The position numbers and the translations under genes were made by a program. A stretch of 64,000 nt of DNA from Crateriforma spongiae (lineage in GTDB: Bacteria; Planctomycetota; Planctomycetia; Pirellulales; Pirellulaceae), in NCBI RefSeq assembly GCF_012290005.1, contig NZ_JAAXMS010000002.1:1-64000 (forward strand), read 5' to 3'. The notes below the pieces were generated by a model. The model was not told the DNA's origin. It did not search any database and saw only the letters and a program-made list of their open reading frames with translations. Shown in pieces: positions 49,900 to 58,286 of this stretch. Each line of letters starts with the position of its first letter. Positions within the stretch are counted from its first letter, which is position 1.

Positions 49900-51273
49900 G
49901 CTTCCGACCGGCAGATCCACACAAACGATCAATTTGTCGCGTTCAAGCAAGCACGATCCGGGCTTCAGCGCCCGGCGATCGTTGACACGATTCAGTGGCT
50001 GCTTCCGATCACCGAACCAAAACCGATCTGCGGCCACGCCGTCCAACTGAACGGTGAAGTCGCTTGTCGCATGGACGGCGTCGAACTGATAGCCACCTGG
50101 AACGGGCCGGATGGTGGTGCATTGTTTGGCCGCCCAGTACGACGCGATCTCGCTGACCTTCATCCAGTGAATCTGATCACCGTAGTGTTCCGCTAGCGAA
50201 AGAACGTTTTGCTGAAACGCTTGGAAACCAGACTTCGTCCCGTTGCAGTACATCCCCGGCCAGTGACACAGCATCACGGCGGGCTGCCGCCGCTGAATCA
50301 GTTCGGCCATCCGGCCGGATTGTCCATCACGTGTCACGTATCGATCCGGTTCCGATTGACCATCACCCTGCCAACCGCCGTACCAATCCCCCGTCCCCGC
50401 GGGAACGTTGACGGTGACGTTCGACATATCTCCATCGGCACCTACAAACTCCAGCTCCGGTTCAGTGCCTTGTTCGCCCTGACGCACATACTTGAAGTAG
50501 TGCGGCAAAGATGCACCAAAAACATCTCGCACCGCTTGGTGGGTTGCGATCGGCAACTTTCGCTTCACGTGATTGCCAAAACCGCCCGGCGTTGTGATTC
50601 CCTGACAGGGAAGATCGCAGTTTTTCAAGATCCGAAGTGCGTAGGCCAAATACTCGGTCAGGTGATCCACGCTGACATCGTTCTGAGGGAACGAGTTTTC
50701 CATCGTCCCGTCATTGATCGCTTCGATCGGACGTCCGGTGCGCAGATCAAGCACGCGTGTGTGCGAGATCATTTCCGGGTGAATGTCCCAATTCGGCAAC
50801 ATCAGCGTACGAACCAAATCCAAGCTGTCGCGCAACTGACGTCTGGACCAACCGGGCAACATTCGATCCATCCAACCGACGCAAGCGGGGTAGGGCACCA
50901 CGCTGTACTTTCCCTTCACCCCATGTTCGGCACACCAATGACCGAACTCGCGAACAAAGTCGTCGGGAATTTCCGCCGGCCAAGTCCGCCAGGGTTTCCG
51001 GTATTCCGCACGCCCCGGCCAGGCGGTTGCAAATTGCGGCGTGCAGAAATAGCCCATGTTCACCAAGCAAGTCGAGTCATCAATGATGAACGACACCGGC
51101 ACTCGGTCCCGCGGCAGAAGGACCTGCGGGCTGGTCGAACTAGGCGCGTCAGCGGCGGGTGAATCGGCTTGCGTCTGTCCCGATGCGGCCAAACACGTTA
51201 CCGCGGATGCCGCAATAAAACCGCGACGATCCGTGCGACCGTTCCGAATCAGCGTCAAACGCGAAGCGTCCAT
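49879..51273 (-). CDS. Tat-exported polysaccharide-deacetylase-like protein
   Basis: A 464-residue protein from the ATG at 51273, with AGGAGA eight bases upstream. The leader MDASRLTLIRNGRTDRRGFI then AASAVTCLAASGQTQA is a Tat signal. The core has FIIDDSTCLVNMGYFC and GVKGKYSVVPYP near the N-terminal side, GITTPGGFGNHV and PAVMLCHWPGMYC further on. This pattern suggests a carbohydrate esterase 4 (NodB)-like barrel, with the DD of FIIDDS as the metal-site pair. The fit is partial: no clear HxxxH is seen after it. The C-terminus is a small beta domain (YQFDAVHATSDFTVQLDGVA). Substrate unknown. It overlaps the transporter gene tail to tail. Confidence 0.62.
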   Translation of the reverse strand: MDASRLTLIRNGRTDRRGFIAASAVTCLAASGQTQADSPAADAPSSTSPQVLLPRDRVPVSFIIDDSTCLVNMGYFCTPQFATAWPGRAEYRKPWRTWPAEIPDDFVREFGHWCAEHGVKGKYSVVPYPACVGWMDRMLPGWSRRQLRDSLDLVRTLMLPNWDIHPEMISHTRVLDLRTGRPIEAINDGTMENSFPQNDVSVDHLTEYLAYALRILKNCDLPCQGITTPGGFGNHVKRKLPIATHQAVRDVFGASLPHYFKYVRQGEQGTEPELEFVGADGDMSNVTVNVPAGTGDWYGGWQGDGQSEPDRYVTRDGQSGRMAELIQRRQPAVMLCHWPGMYCNGTKSGFQAFQQNVLSLAEHYGDQIHWMKVSEIASYWAAKQCTTIRPVPGGYQFDAVHATSDFTVQLDGVAADRFWFGDRKQPLNRVNDRRALKPGSCLLERDKLIVCVDLPVGSSPLTWA

Positions 51274-51411
51274 CCGAAGTTCTCCTGGTGGGTCAGACGA
51301 TTTTTTTGCCAGTGGCGCGCCCCGAGGTGCTAGCCTTTCCTGCCCAATGGCAGGGGGCATCCTGTCCAGCGTTTTGCACGTACCGTTCACGCGCCAACCA
51401 CAGAGCATACC

Positions 51412-53112
51412 GTGTCCAACAAATTTGATGATTTTGAGGACTCCCAATCCGAACAAGGACTCCGACGTCTGCTGAACCCGGCAAACCTGGGCAGTGCGGC
51501 TGTTCTCATCGCCGGTGGACTGATCGGGCTGGCGGCCTGGGTGTTTCTGTTCTGCCGGATCGAAGTCCCCAGTCGACATATCGCCGTCTTGACCAAAAAG
51601 ACGGGCGACGACCTGACCAATGAAACGGAAATCGTCAGCGCCGCTGACTTCGGGAAGTTCAAAGGCATCCAAGAAAAGGTGCTGACCGAAGGACGCTATT
51701 TCTACAACCCATGGAGTTGGGATTGGGATGTCGTTCCGCAGGTGGAGATCCCTGAAAACCGATTGGGCGTTCGCATTCGCTTGTATGGCGACGATCTGGG
51801 TTACGGCAACTTGATCGCCGATACGGAATCGAAAAAGGGCATTTCAACCGAAGTCTTGCGACCGGGACGCTATCCGATCAACGGCGTCGTCTACGAAGTC
51901 GGAAAAGATCCCAATCCGTTTCGTGACAACTACATCGAACTGATCGAATTGCACGAGCCCGTGGTCATCCCGGCCGGATTCAAAGGCGTGGTCACGCTCC
52001 TGTCTGCGCCACTTGCCGATGACCCGAACCAATTGATTGTTGAAGAGGGTCGCCGAGGCGTTCAGCAGAAAACCTTGGATCCCGGTGTCTACTACATCAA
52101 CCCGTACGTCCAACGTGTTTCTCTGGTCGACTGCCGCAGCCAGCGGTTCAACCTTAGCACCGGCGGCGAAATGGGCTTTCCCAGTCGAGACGGATTCTGG
52201 GTCAAACTGGACGGCCGAATCGAGTTCCGCGTCAATCCTGATCGGGCCGCCGAAGTCTTTGTGACCTACAACGATTCGGACAACGATGACGGCCTGGACG
52301 CAAGAGTCGAACAGGAAATCATTCAAAAGATCATTCTGCCCAACGCTCGATCTTTCTGCCGACTTCGCGGTAGTGATAACTCCGGCCGCGATTTCATCTT
52401 GGGCGAAAAGCGTTTGCAGTTTCAAAAGGATTTCCAAAAAGAACTGGAACAAACCTGTGAGCAACAGGGAATCGAAATCGTTCAAGCGTTGATCACACGT
52501 ATCAGCCCGCCGCAACAGATCGCATTGCCCGTGCGTGAACGTCAAATCGCCGTTCAGCAGGCCGCACAGTATCAAAAAGAAATCGAGCAACAGGCCAGCG
52601 AACAACAGTTGCGAATGGAACAAGAACTGGTCAAACGCAAGGAGGTGTTGGTCGAAGCCGATCGAGAGGTCGTGACGCTGACCACCGAAGCCCAGCGACA
52701 GCAGGACGTCGCCGTGATCGAAGCCAACCAACGCAAAAAGGTTGCCGAAACGGAATTGTCGGCTGCCAATGACCAAGCCGAAGCCGTCCGAGCACGCGGG
52801 GTCGCCGCGGCCGACGTGATCAAGTTTGGCAACGAAGCGGAAGCAGCCGGATGGGCCAAGGCCGTGGAGGCCTATGGTGGCAGCGGCGACGAGTACGCAC
52901 GCTGGGTGATGCTTCGCAAGATGGCTCCCGCGTTCCGCAAGATGATGGTCAACACGGCGGACAGTCCGTTGATGAACATCTTTGACGAATTCAACCAGAT
53001 CCCCGATTCGGCGAATACGGAACCGGACAGTGCCGTCACTCGGGACACTCCATCGAACCAACCGTCCAAACAACGCGACGAAACCCTGACCAAAGCCGGA
53101 GAAGACCAGTGA
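51412..53112 (+). CDS. SPFH/band 7 family membrane protein (1)
   Basis: A 566-residue protein with a GTG start at 51412. One membrane helix is at residues about 26-48 (AAVLIAGGLIGLAAWVFLFC). A large band-7 region follows with LDPGVYYINPYVQRVSLVDC and DGFWVKLDGRIEFRVNPDRA, and a preceding extra beta-rich part (about 60-190) with VLTEGRYFYNPWSWDWDVVP, a repeat of the GxYxxNPxxW theme. A long coiled coil (about 385-470; KEIEQQASEQQLRMEQELVK) and a polar tail end the protein. SPFH proteins form large rings or scaffolds in membranes. Its stop overlaps the start of the next SPFH gene by four bases. Confidence 0.85.
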   Translation: MSNKFDDFEDSQSEQGLRRLLNPANLGSAAVLIAGGLIGLAAWVFLFCRIEVPSRHIAVLTKKTGDDLTNETEIVSAADFGKFKGIQEKVLTEGRYFYNPWSWDWDVVPQVEIPENRLGVRIRLYGDDLGYGNLIADTESKKGISTEVLRPGRYPINGVVYEVGKDPNPFRDNYIELIELHEPVVIPAGFKGVVTLLSAPLADDPNQLIVEEGRRGVQQKTLDPGVYYINPYVQRVSLVDCRSQRFNLSTGGEMGFPSRDGFWVKLDGRIEFRVNPDRAAEVFVTYNDSDNDDGLDARVEQEIIQKIILPNARSFCRLRGSDNSGRDFILGEKRLQFQKDFQKELEQTCEQQGIEIVQALITRISPPQQIALPVRERQIAVQQAAQYQKEIEQQASEQQLRMEQELVKRKEVLVEADREVVTLTTEAQRQQDVAVIEANQRKKVAETELSAANDQAEAVRARGVAAADVIKFGNEAEAAGWAKAVEAYGGSGDEYARWVMLRKMAPAFRKMMVNTADSPLMNIFDEFNQIPDSANTEPDSAVTRDTPSNQPSKQRDETLTKAGEDQ

Positions 53113-54692
53113 ACTTTCGCATGGCAAAATCGTCCATCGGATTGATCTTTAGCAGCTTGTGGGTCGTGCTGGGATTGTTCCTTGCATTCCAGTGGTTCGT
53201 CTGTCGCAAATATGTCCCGGAGGGCCATAGCTTGCTGCTGCGTTACAAAGGCCCGCTCGTGTTACCAGCCAGTGAACCGGAGCCGGGTCGATTGTCACGT
53301 GGCAACGAAGTCGGTGTGCATGAGCAAATGCGTGGCCCCGGCCGGCACTTCTTCAACCCGATCTACTGGGAACGACGAATCGTTCCGGACATCGTCATCG
53401 GACCTGGCGAAATTGGAGTCGTGACCAGCAAAATTGGTGAACCGTTACCGCCAGGTGAATTCCTGGTCGACGGCGATCTGCAGGGCGAAAACCGAGCCCG
53501 ACATCAAGGCATCTTGCGCAAGGTATTCGGACCTGGTCGCTATCGTGCCAATCCGTACGCCTACGAGTTCAAGATTGTCGAAACGGAGGTCACCAACTTC
53601 AGCAGCCAGGAAAAAATCAGTGGCTGGGTGGAAATCCCGACTGGTTTTGTCGGCGTCGTCACGATGCAAGCCGGCAATCAGGCTCTGGGAATCAGCCCGG
53701 GCACCCAGGACAATGTCCTGCAGCCGGGTCTGTATCCGATCAACCCTCGGGAACAACAAATCGATGTGATTAAAGTCGGATACACCGAAGCCAGTATCCA
53801 GGTCGAAAATCAGTTGGACAACCAAGGCAACATTTTGTTTGACGAACAGGGTGAACCGTTGGCCGTTGCCGACACGGGAATCAACTTTCCCAGCAACGAT
53901 GGCTTTGACATCCAACTGGACTTCAGCGCGATCTGGGGTGTCATGCCCGAAAACGCCCCGGAAATAGTGCGTCTATTCGGGAATATCGAAGCCGTTCGGC
54001 AAAAGGTGATCGAACCGCAAAGTGAAAGCATCTGCCGGAACAACGGATCCAAAATGGGTGCGGTCGAGTTGCTGGTGGGCGAATCACGCGAAGCGTTTCA
54101 GACGTCCGTCAGTGACGAGTTCAAGAATGTCTTGGACGACAAGCATATCTCGCTGCTGTACGGGTTGGTGCGTCACATCTATATCCCCCAAAACGTCCGC
54201 GAACCGATTCAGAAGGGCTACGTTTCCGAAGAACTTCGTCTGACTCGTGACGAAGAAACCAAAACGGCACGTATCGAAGCCAACTTGCGGGAAGCCGAAC
54301 GAAAGGTGGAATTGGAAGCCGAAAGGATCCGAGTCGAAACCGAACGCTTGAAAGCCAGCGTGATGGCCGAGGGCGAAAAGAAGGCACGCGAAATCGAAGC
54401 GGAAACCAAACAGTTGGTCGCCGCCATCGATCGGGAAACGGCCGACTTGGACGCTCAGAAGACGGTCGTCTTGGGGCGTGCCGACGCCGAAGCGGAACAA
54501 ATGTCCAAAGAGGCCGAAGCGGACAAATTCCGCTTGGCGGTTGAAGCGTTTGGTTCGCCTACCGCGTACAACAAGTGGCAATTTGCGGAAGAATTGCCGG
54601 AAGCCCTGGATCTGCAGCTGTTTTATGCCGGCGAAGGAACGCTGTGGACGGACTTGAAGGGCGTCCAGCCCACACTGCCATTGAACAAGTAG
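53109..54692 (+). CDS. SPFH/band 7 family membrane protein (2)
   Basis: A 527-residue paralogue of the preceding protein, with a GTG start overlapping that stop (GTGA). One membrane helix (about residues 9-30), then the doubled GxHFFNPIYWERR and GRYRANPYAYEFKI motifs and a band-7 core (LQPGLYPINPREQQIDVIKV; DGFDIQLDFSAIWGVMPENA). A long charged coiled coil (about 375-460; REAERKVELEAERIRVETER) precedes the end. The two proteins are likely co-expressed and may assemble into one mixed ring, as known for HflK/HflC and other SPFH pairs. No NfeD or protease gene is nearby. A lipoprotein thioredoxin gene follows 245 bases on. Confidence 0.85.
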   Translation: MNFRMAKSSIGLIFSSLWVVLGLFLAFQWFVCRKYVPEGHSLLLRYKGPLVLPASEPEPGRLSRGNEVGVHEQMRGPGRHFFNPIYWERRIVPDIVIGPGEIGVVTSKIGEPLPPGEFLVDGDLQGENRARHQGILRKVFGPGRYRANPYAYEFKIVETEVTNFSSQEKISGWVEIPTGFVGVVTMQAGNQALGISPGTQDNVLQPGLYPINPREQQIDVIKVGYTEASIQVENQLDNQGNILFDEQGEPLAVADTGINFPSNDGFDIQLDFSAIWGVMPENAPEIVRLFGNIEAVRQKVIEPQSESICRNNGSKMGAVELLVGESREAFQTSVSDEFKNVLDDKHISLLYGLVRHIYIPQNVREPIQKGYVSEELRLTRDEETKTARIEANLREAERKVELEAERIRVETERLKASVMAEGEKKAREIEAETKQLVAAIDRETADLDAQKTVVLGRADAEAEQMSKEAEADKFRLAVEAFGSPTAYNKWQFAEELPEALDLQLFYAGEGTLWTDLKGVQPTLPLNK

Positions 54693-54937
54693 GATTCGCG
54701 GACACGCCCACCGCCGGCACGGGTTAAAAATCGCCGCAGCCACCGAGGGACGCGGCCGCTATAGTGAGTCCACGAAGTGCAAGACGGCGGTTCAGGACGA
54801 ATCGCCGCCCGCCCGTGACGGTAGACTCGGCCGCTCGGTCATTCCATTGACAGGGCGTTTGACGTCCGCCTTACCCCCAATCCTTGATGTCCGGTTCGGG
54901 CATCTTTTCCCTGGCCCTGTTCGGCAAGACTGTTTCC

Positions 54938-55354
54938 ATGAGATCCGTTCTGACCACCATTGCTTTGTCATCACTGATCATCGCTCCCGTTGCCATGATG
55001 GCCGGATGCAATTCAGAAACAGCGGTGGTGGAAATGGACGACGAAACAACCATCACCCCTGACGCATTTGAAGCCACCGTGAACCAAGACCAACTGGTTC
55101 TGGTGAAGTTTGGGGCTCCCTGGTGCGGCCCCTGCCGGATGATCGACGAAGAATTGCCGAAACTGGCCGGGGGCATGGGTTCCGACTTGGAAATCCTGCG
55201 AATCAATGTCGACAACAACCCCGACTTGGCAAGCGAATACGGCGCCACGTCGATTCCCAAGATGGTGCTGTTCCGTAACGGCTCGGTCGTCAGCGATCGG
55301 GTCGGTTACATGTCGGCCGGTGAATTGGAATCCTGGATCAGCAACGTCCAATAG
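54938..55354 (+). CDS. Lipoprotein thioredoxin
   Basis: A 138-residue protein starting MRSVLTTIALSSLIIAPVAM, with a lipobox at MMAGCNS. The thioredoxin fold follows: VLVKFGAPWCGPCRMIDEEL with the WCGPC active site, INVDNNPDLASEYGATSIPK with the cis-Pro (IPK) and a C-terminal helix. It likely reduces disulfides outside the cytoplasm, anchored in the membrane. The earlier ATG at 54884 would put a second short hydrophobic stretch before the lipoprotein signal, so the later start fits better. It shares its strand with the SPFH pair upstream. Confidence 0.88.
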   Translation: MRSVLTTIALSSLIIAPVAMMAGCNSETAVVEMDDETTITPDAFEATVNQDQLVLVKFGAPWCGPCRMIDEELPKLAGGMGSDLEILRINVDNNPDLASEYGATSIPKMVLFRNGSVVSDRVGYMSAGELESWISNVQ

Positions 55355-55399
55355 CCCCGCCGCCGTCAATGGCGGGCCGCGTCGCTTTAACGCCCGTCT

Positions 55400-57196
55400 C
55401 TATTTCGCTTGGCCGGTTGGTTCCGGTTCGCCCAGGACAATCTGGGCCTCTTGATCGGCCGTCACTGTGAAACGCCGAGCGACACTTCGCTCCGGCGTTT
55501 TCGTTTGGACCGTCACTGTGTGGTCGCCGTGAAAAACGCGAACGACACATTCGCCAGTGCCATCGGTCACCGCCGTTTCATCGGTCCACCAACGGTCCAA
55601 CACCAGTTTCTGCCAAACCTTTCCGTTGGGTTTGATCGTCCAATCGGTTCGGTACATCGCGCCGCGGGGGCGCCACATGTCGCCTTCCCAAAAACCCCAC
55701 GTCGTAAGTCCCGTCGTGGACGGGTGCGCAAAAATCGCCGTCATGAAGTCTTCGGTGAACTCAGCCTGAGTCACCACGTCATCGGTGTCCACGTCGAATT
55801 CGGTGACTTCGATTGGTAAACCAAAATCATCCAACCGATCCAAGACTTCCCAAATCTGCTGCGGCGTCACAAGACTTTCGGTGAAGTGTCCCTGGACGCC
55901 GATGCCTTCGACAGCGCCCCCGTCGGCCATAATTTGCTTGATCGTGCGAATGTACTGGTCCAGGTATTCCTGACGCTTGGCCCCTCCGGTCAACAAGCCG
56001 TACTCATTGATGAACCAGCGAACATCGGGACGCCGACGATTCGCGAGTTTAAAGACTTCGGCATAAAACTCATGACCCAAGACGTCTCCGACCAGTTCAT
56101 CGTCACGCAATTCATTGATCGCGTCCCAGACGAAACACTTCAAATGCCGTGTCTGGTCCAGGGCATCTTCCATCGCAGTGACCACCTGCGCACGAAACAG
56201 CGCCGCATTCTGGCGATCGGCGACGACGCGTTCTGGGATGTAGCGGGGATACAGCAACAGGTGCGTCTTCAGTTCCAAATCCGTCGACGCCGCCCAGCGA
56301 GCAACGGCATTGCTTCGATCCAAGCCCTCGGGCGAATCCGTTCCCCAGTCGGCCCAGTAACGTGGCAGAGTCACGCGATTGAAATTGTGTAGGGTTTCAC
56401 GGCGAAAGCGTTGTCCGGCATCGTCGTTGCGATTGGGCACATCTCCAACAAACGTGCCAAAAGTATAAGCGTGTTTTTGTTGGCGAATCGTCACCGTGCA
56501 GTCGGGGACCGGGTTTCCAAGAGTATCGGTCACTCGGATACGAAGATCACTTTGGCGGTGCCGGCGAATCCGATCGTCGGCCAGTTGCTTCCATGTCGGG
56601 TCCGCAAAACGGCCAGGGTAAAACAGCTTTTGTTTGGGCAACAACGCATCGGGAGCCTGACCGTGACGACGAAACTTCAGATCACGAATCTCCAGTTGCT
56701 GTTGATGAGCGGCCAGTTGCAGTGAGGCGCGGAACTGATCGGCTGAAAAGTCCTGTTCGGCGCGAAAGTTAATCGCGAAATCATGCCAGACATTCGGCAC
56801 GGCCAAAGTGCGAAATCCATTGTTTGCTTGAATCGCGCGCCAAGGATCATCTTTAGAAACCGTCACATGGATGGTTCCAGAATTCTGATTGCCCGCGCTA
56901 ACGGTTCGCGCTGAAAAGCAAACCGAAAAAGCTTCGCCTTTGCCAATGGGATGACCGATCATGGGCGACTGCAGTTGAATCGCCCAGGCGTCCAGTCCGT
57001 CACGTGGCGAATCCACTTTCAAGACCCCGCCGGATCGCAGCACACTGCCTGCGTTGGGCCGGACAACCGTGGCAAACGTGTCTTGGCGGGCAATCAGTGC
57101 CGAATCTTGAGCGGATACCGACAACGGCCAGTTGGCAAACAGAACCAGCACCGAAATCCAAGCATGCAAACGCGTGCGGAAAACCCAAGAGAACAT
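55400..57196 (-). CDS. GH10 endo-1,4-beta-xylanase-like glycoside hydrolase
   Basis: A 598-residue secreted enzyme from the ATG at 57196, with a signal peptide (MFSWVFRTRLHAWISVLVLF) ending near SVSAQD. Residues about 35-185 form a carbohydrate-binding-like beta sandwich. The GH10 barrel then runs to about residue 520. The acid/base Glu is in CFVWDAINELRDD; the nucleophile Glu in LPIEVTEFDVDTDD (the xTExD motif). HAYTFGTFVG and VEGIGVQGHF also match. A C-terminal beta domain ends the protein. GH10 enzymes cut xylan or related beta-1,4 glycans. A TTG at 57211 is an alternative start. It is convergent with the thioredoxin gene. Confidence 0.88.
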   Translation of the reverse strand: MFSWVFRTRLHAWISVLVLFANWPLSVSAQDSALIARQDTFATVVRPNAGSVLRSGGVLKVDSPRDGLDAWAIQLQSPMIGHPIGKGEAFSVCFSARTVSAGNQNSGTIHVTVSKDDPWRAIQANNGFRTLAVPNVWHDFAINFRAEQDFSADQFRASLQLAAHQQQLEIRDLKFRRHGQAPDALLPKQKLFYPGRFADPTWKQLADDRIRRHRQSDLRIRVTDTLGNPVPDCTVTIRQQKHAYTFGTFVGDVPNRNDDAGQRFRRETLHNFNRVTLPRYWADWGTDSPEGLDRSNAVARWAASTDLELKTHLLLYPRYIPERVVADRQNAALFRAQVVTAMEDALDQTRHLKCFVWDAINELRDDELVGDVLGHEFYAEVFKLANRRRPDVRWFINEYGLLTGGAKRQEYLDQYIRTIKQIMADGGAVEGIGVQGHFTESLVTPQQIWEVLDRLDDFGLPIEVTEFDVDTDDVVTQAEFTEDFMTAIFAHPSTTGLTTWGFWEGDMWRPRGAMYRTDWTIKPNGKVWQKLVLDRWWTDETAVTDGTGECVVRVFHGDHTVTVQTKTPERSVARRFTVTADQEAQIVLGEPEPTGQAK

Positions 57197-57396
57197 AGTC
57201 GTGCTCGGCAACCAGAAAGATGCGAATCAACGTGGACGGTCGGAAACATCCCATTGAAGTCCACAATCACCTGCGACGCCATGGTGCGACGATGCGGTGC
57301 TTCCTTTCGTCCATCTGCGTGGCCGCCGGCTCGATCGATCCAAGGACAATGTCGTGGCGTTGACCGCCATTGCGAACGAGATTGCCCCCGCCTGAA

Positions 57397-57417
57397 CCCA
57401 CCACGATTTTTGGTGGG
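57397..57417 (-). terminator. Hairpin just past the lipoprotein gene
   Basis: CCCACCA (57397-57403) and TGGTGGG (57411-57417) pair around a short A/T-rich loop, 9 bases past the stop at 57427. No T-tract follows on the minus strand, so termination is uncertain. Confidence 0.4.
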
Positions 57418-57426
57418 ATCACCGGC

Positions 57427-58056
57427 TTAGCGACGGATGGACAACCATGGCAACCACCCCAACCGTGCTCGATCGATTCGATTGGCGGAATGTTGAATGG
57501 TTCCAGAGTAGTAGGGACCGGTTCCCAGACACTTGCGATATTCCTGGTAGCCGTCGGCACGCATCATCCCGGAATGCCAAATGGCGGCACCACTTTCTTT
57601 TTCCCAGGCGAACATCGAAAGCTTGGCGACACCGTATTGGGTGCCGCGAATGCAAAGATGGACATCGGGCAACGCATCCACATCGGTGATGCCGATATCG
57701 TCGTACTGCGAATCCGTACCGTACGCAGCCAAGCCTGCTTCCACGACAACGTCCGCGTCGTCGCTGGAATCCACCAGACGAACGCCCTGGGAAATCATCT
57801 GTTCCCGAATGCGATACGTGACATACCCGTCCTTTTCCGCCCCAAGCGATCGGGTATCCAAGTAGCAACGACGTCCCAGAAGAGGCTGAAAGTCAAAAGA
57901 GCAGACAACCGAATCCACCGACGAACTGAGCAACAATTGCTGTGATCCGGTTGCCGACGTATCGGTGCTGTGAACGATCGAACGACAGCCGCCACACGCC
58001 GCGGCCGACAGCAACAGCGGCAGGATCACCCATCGACGTCGTCTTGGTGATGCCAT
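57427..58056 (-). CDS. Lipoprotein of unknown function
   Basis: A 209-residue protein starting MASPRRRRWVILPLLLSAAA, then CGGCRS: a lipoprotein leader. GGAG lies about 7 bases before the ATG at 58056; an ATG at 58068 is a second choice. The mature part has YLDTRSLGAEKDGYVTYRIR and a pattern of acidic loop and helix (VRLVDSSDDADVVVEAGLAA), then SMFAWEKESGAAIWHSGMMR, as in planctomycete lipoproteins of the DUF6655 type, which I recall only loosely. Envelope-located by its signal. No role can be given. It lies downstream of metH on the same strand, with a hairpin between. Confidence 0.65.
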   Translation of the reverse strand: MASPRRRRWVILPLLLSAAACGGCRSIVHSTDTSATGSQQLLLSSSVDSVVCSFDFQPLLGRRCYLDTRSLGAEKDGYVTYRIREQMISQGVRLVDSSDDADVVVEAGLAAYGTDSQYDDIGITDVDALPDVHLCIRGTQYGVAKLSMFAWEKESGAAIWHSGMMRADGYQEYRKCLGTGPYYSGTIQHSANRIDRARLGWLPWLSIRR

Positions 58057-58151
58057 TCCAATCTCCATCCCTGTTCGGTCGCTCCGGCGGCGCGGCCGGT
58101 CGAACATCATCGTTCCGATGCGATCGTCCACACTGAACGGGCGTCGCCCAT

Positions 58152-58183
58152 CGGCCCTATCACCGGCCCCATCCATAGGGCCG
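58152..58183. repeat. Inverted repeat between metH and the lipoprotein gene
   Basis: CGGCCCTAT (58152-58160) and ATAGGGCCG (58175-58183) pair perfectly around a 14-base loop, about 100 bases past the metH stop. No T-run follows. It could be a terminator of an unusual type or an RNA-processing site. Confidence 0.5.
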
Positions 58184-58286
58184 CCGTTACAGGCAACTTC
58201 GGTCGCATCGATCCGATCATCGAAGCTTGCCGAAGCCAACCGGCAAACTTTTCCCAATGATCATGACCCGTCGGTATATCCAACGC

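Noticed and set aside
51844-53127. A 427-residue minus-strand frame across the first SPFH gene
   Set aside because: It is antisense to a clear band-7 gene with a coiled coil. The Phe/Leu/Asp-rich reading is the mirror of Gln/Glu/Lys-rich codons, not a separate gene.
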